In this document: one piece after another, positions 52,299-58,715 of the stretch
Numbering within the stretch: the stretch's first letter is position 1
How the letters are laid out: the number at the start of each line of letters is the position of its first letter
Assembly (NCBI GenBank): GCA_018302815.1
Contig: JAGVZE010000007.1
Location: forward strand, 62,001 to 126,000
DNA from: Candidatus Woesearchaeota archaeon
Lineage (GTDB): Archaea; Nanobdellota; Nanobdellia; Woesearchaeales; ARS49
Length of the DNA: 64,000 nt
Reading direction: 5' to 3'
Notes under the pieces: model-generated
The model's input: the letters and a program-made list of their open reading frames with translations, nothing else
What the model was told of the DNA's origin: nothing
Database searches by the model: none
Made by a program: the position numbers and the translations under genes

Positions 52299-52774
52299 CG
52301 CTAATTTATCTCGGATTAGGATCAAACCTTGGTGATAGAGCGCGCACGCTGGAGAACGTGGTCACACTCCTTGGAACACACCTCTCAAATGCGCGCCTCT
52401 CGTCAATCTACGAAACAGAACCTGTCGGGTATTTAGAGCAAGGAAAATTTCTAAACGCCGCGCTTGAAGGAATAACAGAACTTGAGCCGCGCGAACTCTT
52501 GAACGCCTGCCAAGAACTAGAGAAACAGCTAGGACGCGAACGGATAATAAGGAACGGTCCTAGAACGATAGATATTGACATTTTGTTTTACGGCAATACC
52601 GTACTTAATGAGCCAGACCTTGCAATACCTCATCCAAGACTGCACGATCGAGAATTCGTGCTAAAACCACTTCTTGATTTATGCCCTGAATTAACGCATC
52701 CGATACTCAAAAAGACAGTGAAAGAGCTGTATGAGGGACTTGAAACGCACTTTTCACTGTGCCTGCTTCTTTGA
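52295..52774 (+). CDS. folK: 6-hydroxymethyl-dihydropterin pyrophosphokinase
   Basis: GLGSNLGDRARTLE, FLNAAL, GPRTIDIDILFYGN and IPHPRLHDREFVLKPL are the HPPK signature blocks. The 159-aa length is normal. It transfers pyrophosphate from ATP to hydroxymethyl-dihydropterin, the step after FolB. Overlap with folB implies coupled translation. No folP or folE was found in the window, so the rest of the pathway must be elsewhere, or the pterin has another use. Confidence 0.93.
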   Translation: MTLIYLGLGSNLGDRARTLENVVTLLGTHLSNARLSSIYETEPVGYLEQGKFLNAALEGITELEPRELLNACQELEKQLGRERIIRNGPRTIDIDILFYGNTVLNEPDLAIPHPRLHDREFVLKPLLDLCPELTHPILKKTVKELYEGLETHFSLCLLL

Positions 52775-52879
52775 ATTGGTTATCGACGATAAACGCCCAC
52801 TGGACACTGGACATTCTCCTTAATGGAGTATAAAAAGGAAACAGCGAATAAGAGTATCAGACGAAAAAGAGGTGACCCA

Positions 52880-52981
52880 ATGGAAACAAAAACCATCCAA
52901 GCATTATTTTTCGAGCAAATCAGGCTCGTGACCCGAGAAACACTCATGAAACCAACAGGACTCAACCTGAGGAGGCACTAA
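52880..52981 (+). CDS. small protein, 33 aa, first gene of a tiny operon
   Basis: GAGGTGA lies about 4 nt before ATG 52880 and the frame runs 33 codons to TAA 52979-52981 (METKTIQALFFEQIRLVTRE ...). TATAAAAAGG (about 52828-52837) gives a leader of about 20-25 nt. The end of this ORF contains the GAGGAGG ribosome site of the next small gene. The product is amphipathic and basic at its C-terminus. Not recognised. Confidence 0.6.
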   Translation: METKTIQALFFEQIRLVTRETLMKPTGLNLRRH

Positions 52982-52982
52982 A

Positions 52983-53093
52983 ATGGACTACTACGACGAA
53001 GCGGAAAGACCAGGAGCCATAGATTACTTCGAAGAAGAAGAAGACCTTGACGGAGCAGAAGCCGGCTTTTGGAAAGGATACGTCAGCGCCTAA
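52983..53093 (+). CDS. acidic small protein, 36 aa
   Basis: ATG 52983 follows a strong GGAGG site at 7 nt and encodes MDYYDEAERPGAIDYFEEEE, then DLDGAEAGFWKGYVSA. The C-terminal acidic stretch followed by EAGFxxGY recalls small acidic proteins common in archaeal genomes. A GC-rich hairpin and T-run (53131-53159) closes the operon. Its function is unknown. The strong signals suggest high expression. Confidence 0.65.
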   Translation: MDYYDEAERPGAIDYFEEEEDLDGAEAGFWKGYVSA

Positions 53094-53130
53094 CACTCCT
53101 TCTAGAATCGACTAACCTCTACCACACCAA

Positions 53131-53159
53131 CCGGCCGGCAAAACCCGGCCGGACTTTTT
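53131..53159 (+). terminator. GC-rich hairpin with T-run
   Basis: CCGGCCGG (53131-53138) and CCGGCCGG (53145-53152) form an 8-bp stem with a 6-nt loop, followed by AC and TTTTT (53155-53159). It lies 38 bp after the stop codon of the second small gene. Confidence 0.75.
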
Positions 53160-53166
53160 CTAATAT

Positions 53167-53395
53167 GTTGCTAAGTAATCACTGAATGAGACTAACAAAG
53201 AAAGCAGTTCTAGATTTTGCACGTGTGCGCCGATCATTGCTCGAATGATGCTTTAATCAGTCATAGCAACGATTTGGCGTTGGCTGGTTATTTTTGCGCG
53301 TAAAACATGGAATGAACCCCTGTTTTAGGATTGTGCAAGAAGTTCTGACTTCTTAATCAGTTCGAAAAGGTCAAGTAGAAAGTTTCTCGACTGGA
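53167..53395. repeat. chained-hairpin intergenic region, no gene seen
   Basis: The 360-bp spacer between the small-protein operon and the DUF2683 gene has no supported ORF. GTTGCTA/TAGCAAC (53167-53173, 53264-53270) and ACTGA/TCAGT nest around AAAGC/GCTTT (53201-53205, 53250-53254) and ATCATT-N5-AATGAT (53233-53249). A further AGAAGT-TCTG-ACTTCT hairpin lies near 53339. This resembles the multi-hairpin elements at 27946, 54945 and 58517 in layout, not in sequence. A structured RNA or mobile repeat is possible. Confidence 0.5.
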
Positions 53396-53453
53396 GTTCT
53401 AAAAGCGAAAGATTTATATAATGCCTTATATTACCTTGTTATATGGTGATATA

Positions 53454-53651
53454 ATGGTAAAAATTCAAATTGATTTATCGGAAATGGAAGATAAGATTGT
53501 TGAGGTTTACAAGGTAGTGAATGGTCTCAAGACAAAAGAAGAGGCCATCAAAGGCATGATTAGATTTTTCAAAGTCAAGATTGTTCCTCAAAGAATGGAC
53601 AAAGATGAGGAATTTTACAAACAAGCGTTAAAGTTCAACGGAGGCGAATAA
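53454..53651 (+). CDS. DUF2683 family protein, 65 aa
   Basis: MVKIQIDLSEMEDKIVEVYK and LKTKEEAIKGMIRFF fit the archaeal DUF2683 family, ribbon-helix-helix-like small proteins of unknown role that may bind DNA. ATG 53454 follows GGTGAT at about 4 nt; TTTATATAA (53411-53419) is the TATA box. It is the first gene of a three-gene operon with LemA and a nuclease-like protein, ending 2 nt before lemA. It may regulate that operon. Confidence 0.75.
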   Translation: MVKIQIDLSEMEDKIVEVYKVVNGLKTKEEAIKGMIRFFKVKIVPQRMDKDEEFYKQALKFNGGE

Positions 53652-53653
53652 AA

Positions 53654-54184
53654 ATGAATTTGATTTTAGGCATCGGAATTTCTGTAGTAATTGTTATTTT
53701 TGTTTTGTGGTACATCTACCGGACATATAATGAGCTTACTTGGTTTGATACCAAGGTTGATAAGATCGCATCTAATTTGGATGCAGTTCTTCAAAGGAAA
53801 TATGACTCTATTCCGGCGTTGTTGAGTGTGGTCAAGGGGTATGCTGCACATGAGAGTGGCACCTTCAAGGCAGTTACTGAGTTGAGATCTCGGTGGGCAA
53901 CAAGTGCAAATGAACGTGAGAAGATTAAGACCGCGAATCAACTGGAATCAGCGCTTTCAAAGATTATCGCACTTCAGGAGAACTATCCCAAATTGAAAGC
54001 TGATAAGAATTTCAGGGATATTCAAAAGAGCATTGGAAAAACGGAGTCTGCCGTGATGAACGAACGCAAATATTACAATGAGATTGTGCGAAGGTACAAT
54101 GTTCGTGTGCGTTTGTTCCCTCGCAATCTTGTCGCTAGGCTCTTTGGATTCAGTGAACGATCATTCTTTTCAAGAGAAGATTAA
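53654..54184 (+). CDS. LemA family membrane protein, 176 aa
   Basis: One N-terminal transmembrane helix (residues 3-23) is followed by the LemA domain: YNELTWFDTKVDKIASNLDA, RKYDSIPALLSVVKGYAAHE, ESALSKIIALQENYPKLKAD, ERKYYNEIVRRYNVRV. LemA proteins are exported four-helix bundles of uncertain role. It lies between a DUF2683 and a PD-(D/E)XK-like gene. Codon use is less biased toward the window's usual choices, compatible with transfer. Confidence 0.92.
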   Translation: MNLILGIGISVVIVIFVLWYIYRTYNELTWFDTKVDKIASNLDAVLQRKYDSIPALLSVVKGYAAHESGTFKAVTELRSRWATSANEREKIKTANQLESALSKIIALQENYPKLKADKNFRDIQKSIGKTESAVMNERKYYNEIVRRYNVRVRLFPRNLVARLFGFSERSFFSRED

Positions 54185-54193
54185 TCAGAGGAA

Positions 54194-54523
54194 ATGAAAA
54201 TGAATAACGGATTATTTGGAATCGGTGCAAAAACCGATATGTGGGGAAGACGAAGATCAACAAAGGAAATCAAGCGTGAAGTACTAGCCCAAAATCGAAG
54301 ACGCGGTAGAGAAGGTGAAGAAGTTGCTAAAATGCAACTCGCTTTACAAGGTTATGAGACTGAAAGAACAGGCAGAGGTAGCGATTTAAGAGCCAGACGA
54401 AGAGATTTTACCGGTCGTGTTATAGAAAGTAAGCTCATAGAAGTAAAGACAGGTAACGCTAAACTCTCAGCTTTGCAAAAGAAAACAAAACCACGAGTGA
54501 TGCGAGTACGAACATTGTTCTGA
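54194..54523 (+). CDS. PD-(D/E)XK nuclease-like protein, 109 aa
   Basis: The pattern RRGREGEEVAKMQLALQGYE, GRGSDLRA, then LIEVKTG gives the E, D and ExK residues of a restriction-endonuclease-like core. The N-terminus is basic. GAGG lies upstream of two ATGs (54194, 54200); either could be used. It is 9 nt from lemA. It could be a Holliday-junction or repair nuclease, or part of an uncharacterised membrane-linked defence system with LemA. The fold call rests on motif spacing only. Confidence 0.55.
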   Translation: MKMNNGLFGIGAKTDMWGRRRSTKEIKREVLAQNRRRGREGEEVAKMQLALQGYETERTGRGSDLRARRRDFTGRVIESKLIEVKTGNAKLSALQKKTKPRVMRVRTLF

Positions 54524-54605
54524 ACTTACAATCCTCTGAAAATAGGTTCTTTTCGAATAGTCCCAAAAATTAGGGTTTTTCAAAGGTTTGGATTGACAAT
54601 CAAAA

Positions 54606-54863
54606 TTATCCGATAATTTCTCCACCTGGACTAATCAGCGGTCCAGAAAGAATTTTGAAGTCCAGTAATTTAATCAGCGTTATGAACACTATTATGGCCA
54701 GAAGTATGAGTGTTGCTGCGAGTAACGGGCGCAACCATCTGAGCCTGCTATACCTTTCAATAATAGTCTTGAATAAAAATTTCCAAATCGCCAGCGTAAA
54801 AATAATGGTTCCTGCCAGTATAAATAGGAAACGAAAGGGGACTAGTTGAGTTACGGCGATGTT
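54606..54863 (-). pseudogene. two-helix membrane protein without a start codon
   Basis: A minus-strand frame from 54863 to TAA 54606-54608 encodes 85 residues with two strong transmembrane helices (FLFILAGTIIFTLAIWKFLF and RPLLAATLILLAIIVFITLI) and an end LISPGGEIIG. There is no ATG, GTG or TTG before the first helix, and a TAG stands just upstream. A TTTTAAAA box lies at 54870-54877. A chained-hairpin element begins about 80 bp upstream. A 5'-truncated gene is the best reading; use of an unusual start codon is the alternative. Confidence 0.45.
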
Positions 54864-54944
54864 CTATTGTTTTAAAAGAGAAACTGGTTAAAAAACTTCG
54901 CCTTTTCGATGGGTCTTGGGTTTGCTCTTTTGAATTGTGTTTTG

Positions 54945-55146
54945 ATTTCATCTTTGGGTTCAATACACTGAAGCTCTGCTTCGAAAGCTCAACCCAAAGT
55001 GAAAGACAGAAATTGCCGATCCCACAGGAGAAAACTCGCGTAATACCCCGGAGCTCTACTCCGAGGGATAGCGAGTCCAAGAAAACGCATAGCGTTTTCT
55101 GGGCCCAGAAACTGCAAAGGCAGTTTCTTGGTTTCAGGCAATTTCT
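54945..55146 (-). repeat. multi-hairpin repeat, copy A (inverted relative to copy B)
   Basis: The core 55008-55146 (139 bp) is the reverse complement of 58517-58655 with three differences. It is closed by AGAAATTGCC/GGCAATTTCT. Read on the minus strand, it holds GAAACTGC/GCAGTTTC, AGAAAACGC/GCGTTTTCT, ACTCGC/GCGAGT and CGGAG/CTCCG hairpins. A flanking module (54945-55007) has CTTTGGGTT/AACCCAAAG around GAAGC-AGA-GCTTC. No protein-coding frame fits. It lies just before the wHTH-nucleotidyltransferase promoter. Confidence 0.85.
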
Positions 55147-55210
55147 TTATTATTTATTGGACAGGTGATTTCTGGGTTTATCGTCGAGACCGCTACATTT
55201 ATATATCAGA

Positions 55211-55228
55211 TGAGATACTTATATCTCA
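55211..55228. promoter_or_regulatory. inverted repeat at the transcription start, likely operator
   Basis: TGAGATA-CTTA-TATCTCA (7-bp arms) lies between TTTATATA (55198-55205) and ATG 55230 of the wHTH-nucleotidyltransferase gene. The placement equals that of the palindromes before the two related genes. Self-repression is inferred. Confidence 0.6.
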
Positions 55229-55229
55229 A

Positions 55230-55754
55230 ATGATACAAAAATATTCCAAATACCGGGTTTTGCAACAGTTCTTTGATTCTCCACGTAAAGCCTTCTTGAT
55301 CCGCGAGCTTTCGAGAAACATGAAGCTCTCGGTGCCTTCCGTTCGCCTCCATATTAAGGCTTTGCTCGCGGAAGGACTTCTCATCAAAGACAAGACCGGC
55401 TTGTATCCTTCTTTTCGGGCTGCGAAGGAGAGCCCGCTCTTCAAGCTCCTTAAAGCTCAGAACATGGTTTTAAGGCTCTATCAGACCGGCGTTCTAAGCA
55501 CAATCGAGAAAGCGACCTACCCATCTTGTATTGTGCTCTTTGGAAGCGCTTCCAGGGGAGAAGACACCGAGGAAAGCGATATTGATTTGTTCGTGCAAGC
55601 AAAGCGAATAAAGCTTGATTTGAACAAGTTCGAAAAGACTTTGATCCGAAAGATTAATCTCTTATTTGAGCCAGACCTGACGACAATCAGTCCAGAGCTG
55701 CTTAACAATCTCGCAAACGGAACTGTGGTATACGGGTATTTGAAGGTGGTATGA
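55230..55754 (+). CDS. wHTH-nucleotidyltransferase, antitoxin of an MNT/HEPN pair
   Basis: The 174-aa protein has a wHTH (FLIRELSRNMKLSVPSVRLH, residues about 22-41) and an MNT domain with GSASRGEDTEESDIDL (G105/S106, D117/D119). It is similar throughout to the orphan at 2107. ATG 55230 is set by the TATA box 28 bp upstream; the longer frame to 55128 reads through the promoter. A HEPN gene starts two bases after its stop (TTG 55756). The module lies directly inside copy A of the inverted repeat. Confidence 0.85.
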   Translation: MIQKYSKYRVLQQFFDSPRKAFLIRELSRNMKLSVPSVRLHIKALLAEGLLIKDKTGLYPSFRAAKESPLFKLLKAQNMVLRLYQTGVLSTIEKATYPSCIVLFGSASRGEDTEESDIDLFVQAKRIKLDLNKFEKTLIRKINLLFEPDLTTISPELLNNLANGTVVYGYLKVV

Positions 55755-55755
55755 A

Positions 55756-56187
55756 TTGGAACCATGGAATGAACATTCGGAAAAAGTTAGCAAACAACGA
55801 TCTGACACTGAAAAAGCCAAAGCGCTCCTTAAAATGATCGCTCTTCGAGAACAACGCATTCCATTAATGCCATTGCCCGTATTTACGACCCTTGTAGCAG
55901 AAGAGCTCTACGAAATCGTCAAAGAACTCATCACGGGAATCATGAGCGTTGATGGATGGAAAACCACCAGCCATGAACTACTCATAGGATACCTTGCCAA
56001 ATTCTATCCTGAATTTAACACCGCAGAAGTCATGCTCTTGGATCAACTTCGAGAGATGAGAAACGACATCGCATACCGAGGCGTCATGATTAATCCAGAA
56101 TACCTTGACCGAAACAAACAAGCTATTCACGAAGCAATCCACAAACTCAAAGACACTCTCAACAAAAGGATCACCAAACAACGCTAA
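55756..56187 (+). CDS. HEPN-like partner protein, 143 aa
   Basis: A helical protein encoded 2 bases after the nucleotidyltransferase stop. TTG 55756 is the start, with GGTGG about 7 nt upstream. The HEPN signature position reads RNDIAYRG (R102 to Y107): Tyr replaces the usual His of RX4-6H, a variant seen in some archaeal HEPN proteins. Ribonuclease activity may therefore be absent or changed. Partnered with the wHTH-nucleotidyltransferase it would form a toxin-antitoxin-like module; this is inferred from gene order. Confidence 0.7.
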   Translation: MEPWNEHSEKVSKQRSDTEKAKALLKMIALREQRIPLMPLPVFTTLVAEELYEIVKELITGIMSVDGWKTTSHELLIGYLAKFYPEFNTAEVMLLDQLREMRNDIAYRGVMINPEYLDRNKQAIHEAIHKLKDTLNKRITKQR

Positions 56188-56247
56188 AGCTCACAAATAC
56201 AGAAAACTTCAAGCAAGCATTTAACCACCAACACATTCCAGCTTACC

Positions 56248-56367
56248 ATGCAAAGCTCAATACCACAGAAATTGGTGTTGAGCCAACCGGTTTTCAACAC
56301 AACTGTGCGCAATCTTTTACTTTCTTCACCACTTTCTTCGGATTCAAGTGATTTTTGCACTGTTTAG
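56248..56367 (+). CDS. possible leaderless small protein, 39 aa
   Basis: TTTAA at 56220-56224 is centred 26 bp before ATG 56248, the same geometry as known genes here. The frame runs 39 codons (MQSSIPQKLVLSQPVFNTTV ...) to TAG 56365-56367. It is Ser/Leu-rich with no recognised motif. GTGTTGA/TCAACAC within it forms a stem. It could be a small protein, or the transcript may be a noncoding RNA. Confidence 0.3.
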   Translation: MQSSIPQKLVLSQPVFNTTVRNLLLSSPLSSDSSDFCTV

Positions 56368-56369
56368 TG

Positions 56370-56570
56370 TCAGACGTTAAAATATAACCTGCTCTTGCGA
56401 TACGCATCTTTTACCTGCTCATAATTGCCATTAATTTCGACACCTCTGAACGCCAACTGCGCCATCAGTTTTCCATCAAGCACGTACAAATCCTGCACTG
56501 CAATCCTTTTGCCATCAACTTCTTTCACAATCTCGGACAAACATGCAAACATCTTAACATTCTTGTACAT
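56370..56570 (-). CDS. hypothetical small protein, 66 aa
   Basis: Not recognised. The frame starts at the second of two consecutive ATGs (56570), which gives the better spacing to GAGGTGA; 56573 is the alternative. The product looks beta-rich (GKRIAVQDLYVLDGKLMAQL) and slightly basic, soluble, without cysteine clusters. No TATA box at the leaderless distance is apparent. It is convergent with the possible 39-aa gene. Confidence 0.55.
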   Translation of the reverse strand: MYKNVKMFACLSEIVKEVDGKRIAVQDLYVLDGKLMAQLAFRGVEINGNYEQVKDAYRKSRLYFNV

Positions 56571-56737
56571 CATTTCACCTCGCCCAATCGGGCAGAGAAA
56601 ACGCTCGCGCGACCCTTAAAGGACTCTTCGCAGAAAACAACAGAACTCTTACCAACCAGTTCAGAAACATTCCTAAAATGAAACATTATTCTGAAAACCC
56701 CAAAACCTTTTTAAACCAACTCCAATAGGTCAAACCA

Positions 56738-58219
56738 ATGGCAACATACGAAGAAGTAGTCAATCTAGCAGTACGAAGGTCACTATTCTACCCTGCAAGC
56801 GAAATATACGCAAACGCGCCAGCAGGAATGTACGATTATGGACCATACGGCTCTGCCATCAGACGCAAGATTGTAGAGACTTGGCGAAAACACCTAGTCC
56901 AAAAAGAAGACTTCCTTGAAATAGACGGCGCGCTAATCATGCCAGAAGACGTGTTCAAAGCAAGCGGACACTTGACTAATTTCAACGATCCAGTAACACA
57001 ATGCAAAAAGTGCAATGTGATACACAGAGCCGACAAATTATTAGAAGAAAAAACAAAAGAACAATACCGCGAAGCGATGCCTGCAGCTGAACTCACTGCT
57101 GCCTTACGCAAACACAAACTAACTTGCCCTAACTGCAAAGGCGAACTTTCAGACGTTCGACAATTCAACATGATGGTAAAAGCCGACGTTGGAGTATCAG
57201 CCAAAGCCTCCTGCTATCTTAGACCTGAAACCTGCCAGAGCATATTCGCAGACTGGGCGCGAATGGTCAAAACAATGAGAGTCAAACTGCCAAAAGGAGT
57301 CTCACAGTACGGAAAAGTATTCAGAAACGAAATATCGCCGCGTCAAACACTCCTTCGACAGGTCGAATTCAGCCAAATAGAATCAGAAGTATTCTTCGAC
57401 CCCAGCAAAATAGATGAAATAGCCAGATGGGCTGAAGTCAAAAACTACAAAATACACGTACAGCTGGCGAATAAAACAACAGTTGAACCAATGACTGCTG
57501 AAAAACTAGCAAGCGCAAAAATAGTCTCAGGCAAACTAATCGCATATTACCTAGCACGCACGCAACAATTGTTCGAGCGCTTCGGAATCCCCGTCTCAAA
57601 AATGCGATTCAGACAACTCGATGACACTGAAAGAGCATTCTACGCAAAAGAAGGATGGGACTTTGAAATACAAACATCACTTGGCTGGGTAGAACTCGCA
57701 GCAAACAACTATAGAACAGACTACGATTTGAAAGGACACCAAGAAGGAAGCAAGAAAGACCTATCTTTTGTAATGGAAGACGGCAGACGATTCATCCCGC
57801 ACATATGGGAAATATCAATAGGACTAGATAGAACATTTTATGCCGCACTCGAACTTGCGTATCACGATGATAAGGATAAAGAACGAACCTGGCTCTCGCT
57901 TGCGCCAGCGCTTGCGCCATTGCACGCAGGAGTATTCCCGCTTCTCTCAAACAAGCCAGAGCTTGTTAAAAAAGCAGAAGAAGTGTATGAATCACTACGG
58001 GAATCATTTGAAGTAACATACGATCAGAGCGGAAGCATCGGAAAACGATACGCGCGACTTGATGAAATAGGAGTTCCGTTCTGCATCACAATAGACTTCG
58101 ACTCGCTAACAAACAACGATGTGACATTACGTGAACGCGATACCGGAGCTCAGAAACGCGTAAAAATAAGCGAGCTTAACAATGTACTCGCACAATCACT
58201 GTACGGGAAAAAAGCCTGA
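56738..58219 (+). CDS. glyS: glycyl-tRNA synthetase, dimeric class II type
   Basis: The 493-aa enzyme has the alpha2 layout: YPASEIYANAPAGMYDYGPY near the start, a zinc site (CKKC ... CPNC), RPETCQSIF (where Ala and Gly are usual at the Cys and Ser), FRNEISPRQTLLRQVEFSQ (motif 2), and PHIWEISIGLDRTFYAA (motif 3). A C-terminal anticodon-binding domain follows. It is shorter than many archaeal GlyRS. CTTTTTAAAC (about 56705-56714) is about 28 bp before ATG 56738. Its tRNA lies at 22557. Confidence 0.96.
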   Translation: MATYEEVVNLAVRRSLFYPASEIYANAPAGMYDYGPYGSAIRRKIVETWRKHLVQKEDFLEIDGALIMPEDVFKASGHLTNFNDPVTQCKKCNVIHRADKLLEEKTKEQYREAMPAAELTAALRKHKLTCPNCKGELSDVRQFNMMVKADVGVSAKASCYLRPETCQSIFADWARMVKTMRVKLPKGVSQYGKVFRNEISPRQTLLRQVEFSQIESEVFFDPSKIDEIARWAEVKNYKIHVQLANKTTVEPMTAEKLASAKIVSGKLIAYYLARTQQLFERFGIPVSKMRFRQLDDTERAFYAKEGWDFEIQTSLGWVELAANNYRTDYDLKGHQEGSKKDLSFVMEDGRRFIPHIWEISIGLDRTFYAALELAYHDDKDKERTWLSLAPALAPLHAGVFPLLSNKPELVKKAEEVYESLRESFEVTYDQSGSIGKRYARLDEIGVPFCITIDFDSLTNNDVTLRERDTGAQKRVKISELNNVLAQSLYGKKA

Positions 58220-58228
58220 GGTGGAAAA

Positions 58229-58516
58229 ATGGAAATAAAAGATTTGCAAGCAGGACAAGGAAAAATAGATATCATCGTAGAAATAGCAGAATTGCAAGAG
58301 CCGCGCACTTTCGATAAGTTCGGCAAATCAGGAAAAGTCGCGAACGCCAAAGCCAAAGACGCCAGCGGTGAAATAACGCTAAGCCTTTGGAACGAGCAGT
58401 GCGACCTTGTAAAACAAGGCGATAAAGTCCACATCATCAACGGCTGGGTCTCAGAATTCAAAGGAGAAAAACAACTCAGCACCGGAAAGTTCGGACAGCT
58501 CGAAGTGGTCAAATAA
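58229..58516 (+). CDS. OB-fold single-stranded-DNA-binding-like protein, 95 aa
   Basis: The sequence follows the short RPA/SOSS-B-type OB fold: IIVEIAELQEPRTFDKFGKS, KDASGEITLSLWNEQ, GDKVHIINGWVSEFKGEKQL. It is a single OB domain without a C-terminal tail. It probably binds single-stranded DNA or RNA. GAGGTGG lies about 4 nt before ATG 58229, 9 nt after glyS, so it is cotranscribed with glyS. The multi-hairpin repeat begins at its stop codon and may end the transcript. Confidence 0.85.
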   Translation: MEIKDLQAGQGKIDIIVEIAELQEPRTFDKFGKSGKVANAKAKDASGEITLSLWNEQCDLVKQGDKVHIINGWVSEFKGEKQLSTGKFGQLEVVK

Positions 58517-58715
58517 AGAAATTGCCTGAAACCAAGAAACTGCCTTTGCAGTTTCTGGGCCCAGAAAACGCAAAGCGTTTTCTTGGACTCGCTATCCCTC
58601 GGAGTAGAGCTCCGGGGTATTACGCGAGTTTTCTCCTGCGGGATCGGCAATTTCTGTCTTTCATTTTGGGAACGTCCAACCGCAGCAAGCTGCGGGGTAT
58701 TGGACTCAAAATGAA
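58517..58715 (+). repeat. multi-hairpin repeat, copy B
   Basis: The core 58517-58655 is closed by AGAAATTGCC/GGCAATTTCT and contains successive hairpins GAAACTGC-CTTT-GCAGTTTC, AGAAAACGC-AAA-GCGTTTTCT, and ACTCGC/GCGAGT around CGGAG-TAGAG-CTCCG. It is 136/139 identical to inverted copy A. The side module (58656-58715) has ATTTTG/CAAAAT, GTCCAA/TTGGAC and CCGCAGC/GCTGCGG. Its right end provides the stop codon of the convergent HAD gene (58706-58708). Confidence 0.85.

Noticed and set aside
54757-55080. 107-codon minus-strand frame across the hairpin repeat
   Set aside because: It reads through repeat copy A and a different frame of the membrane-protein remnant; no protein-like features.
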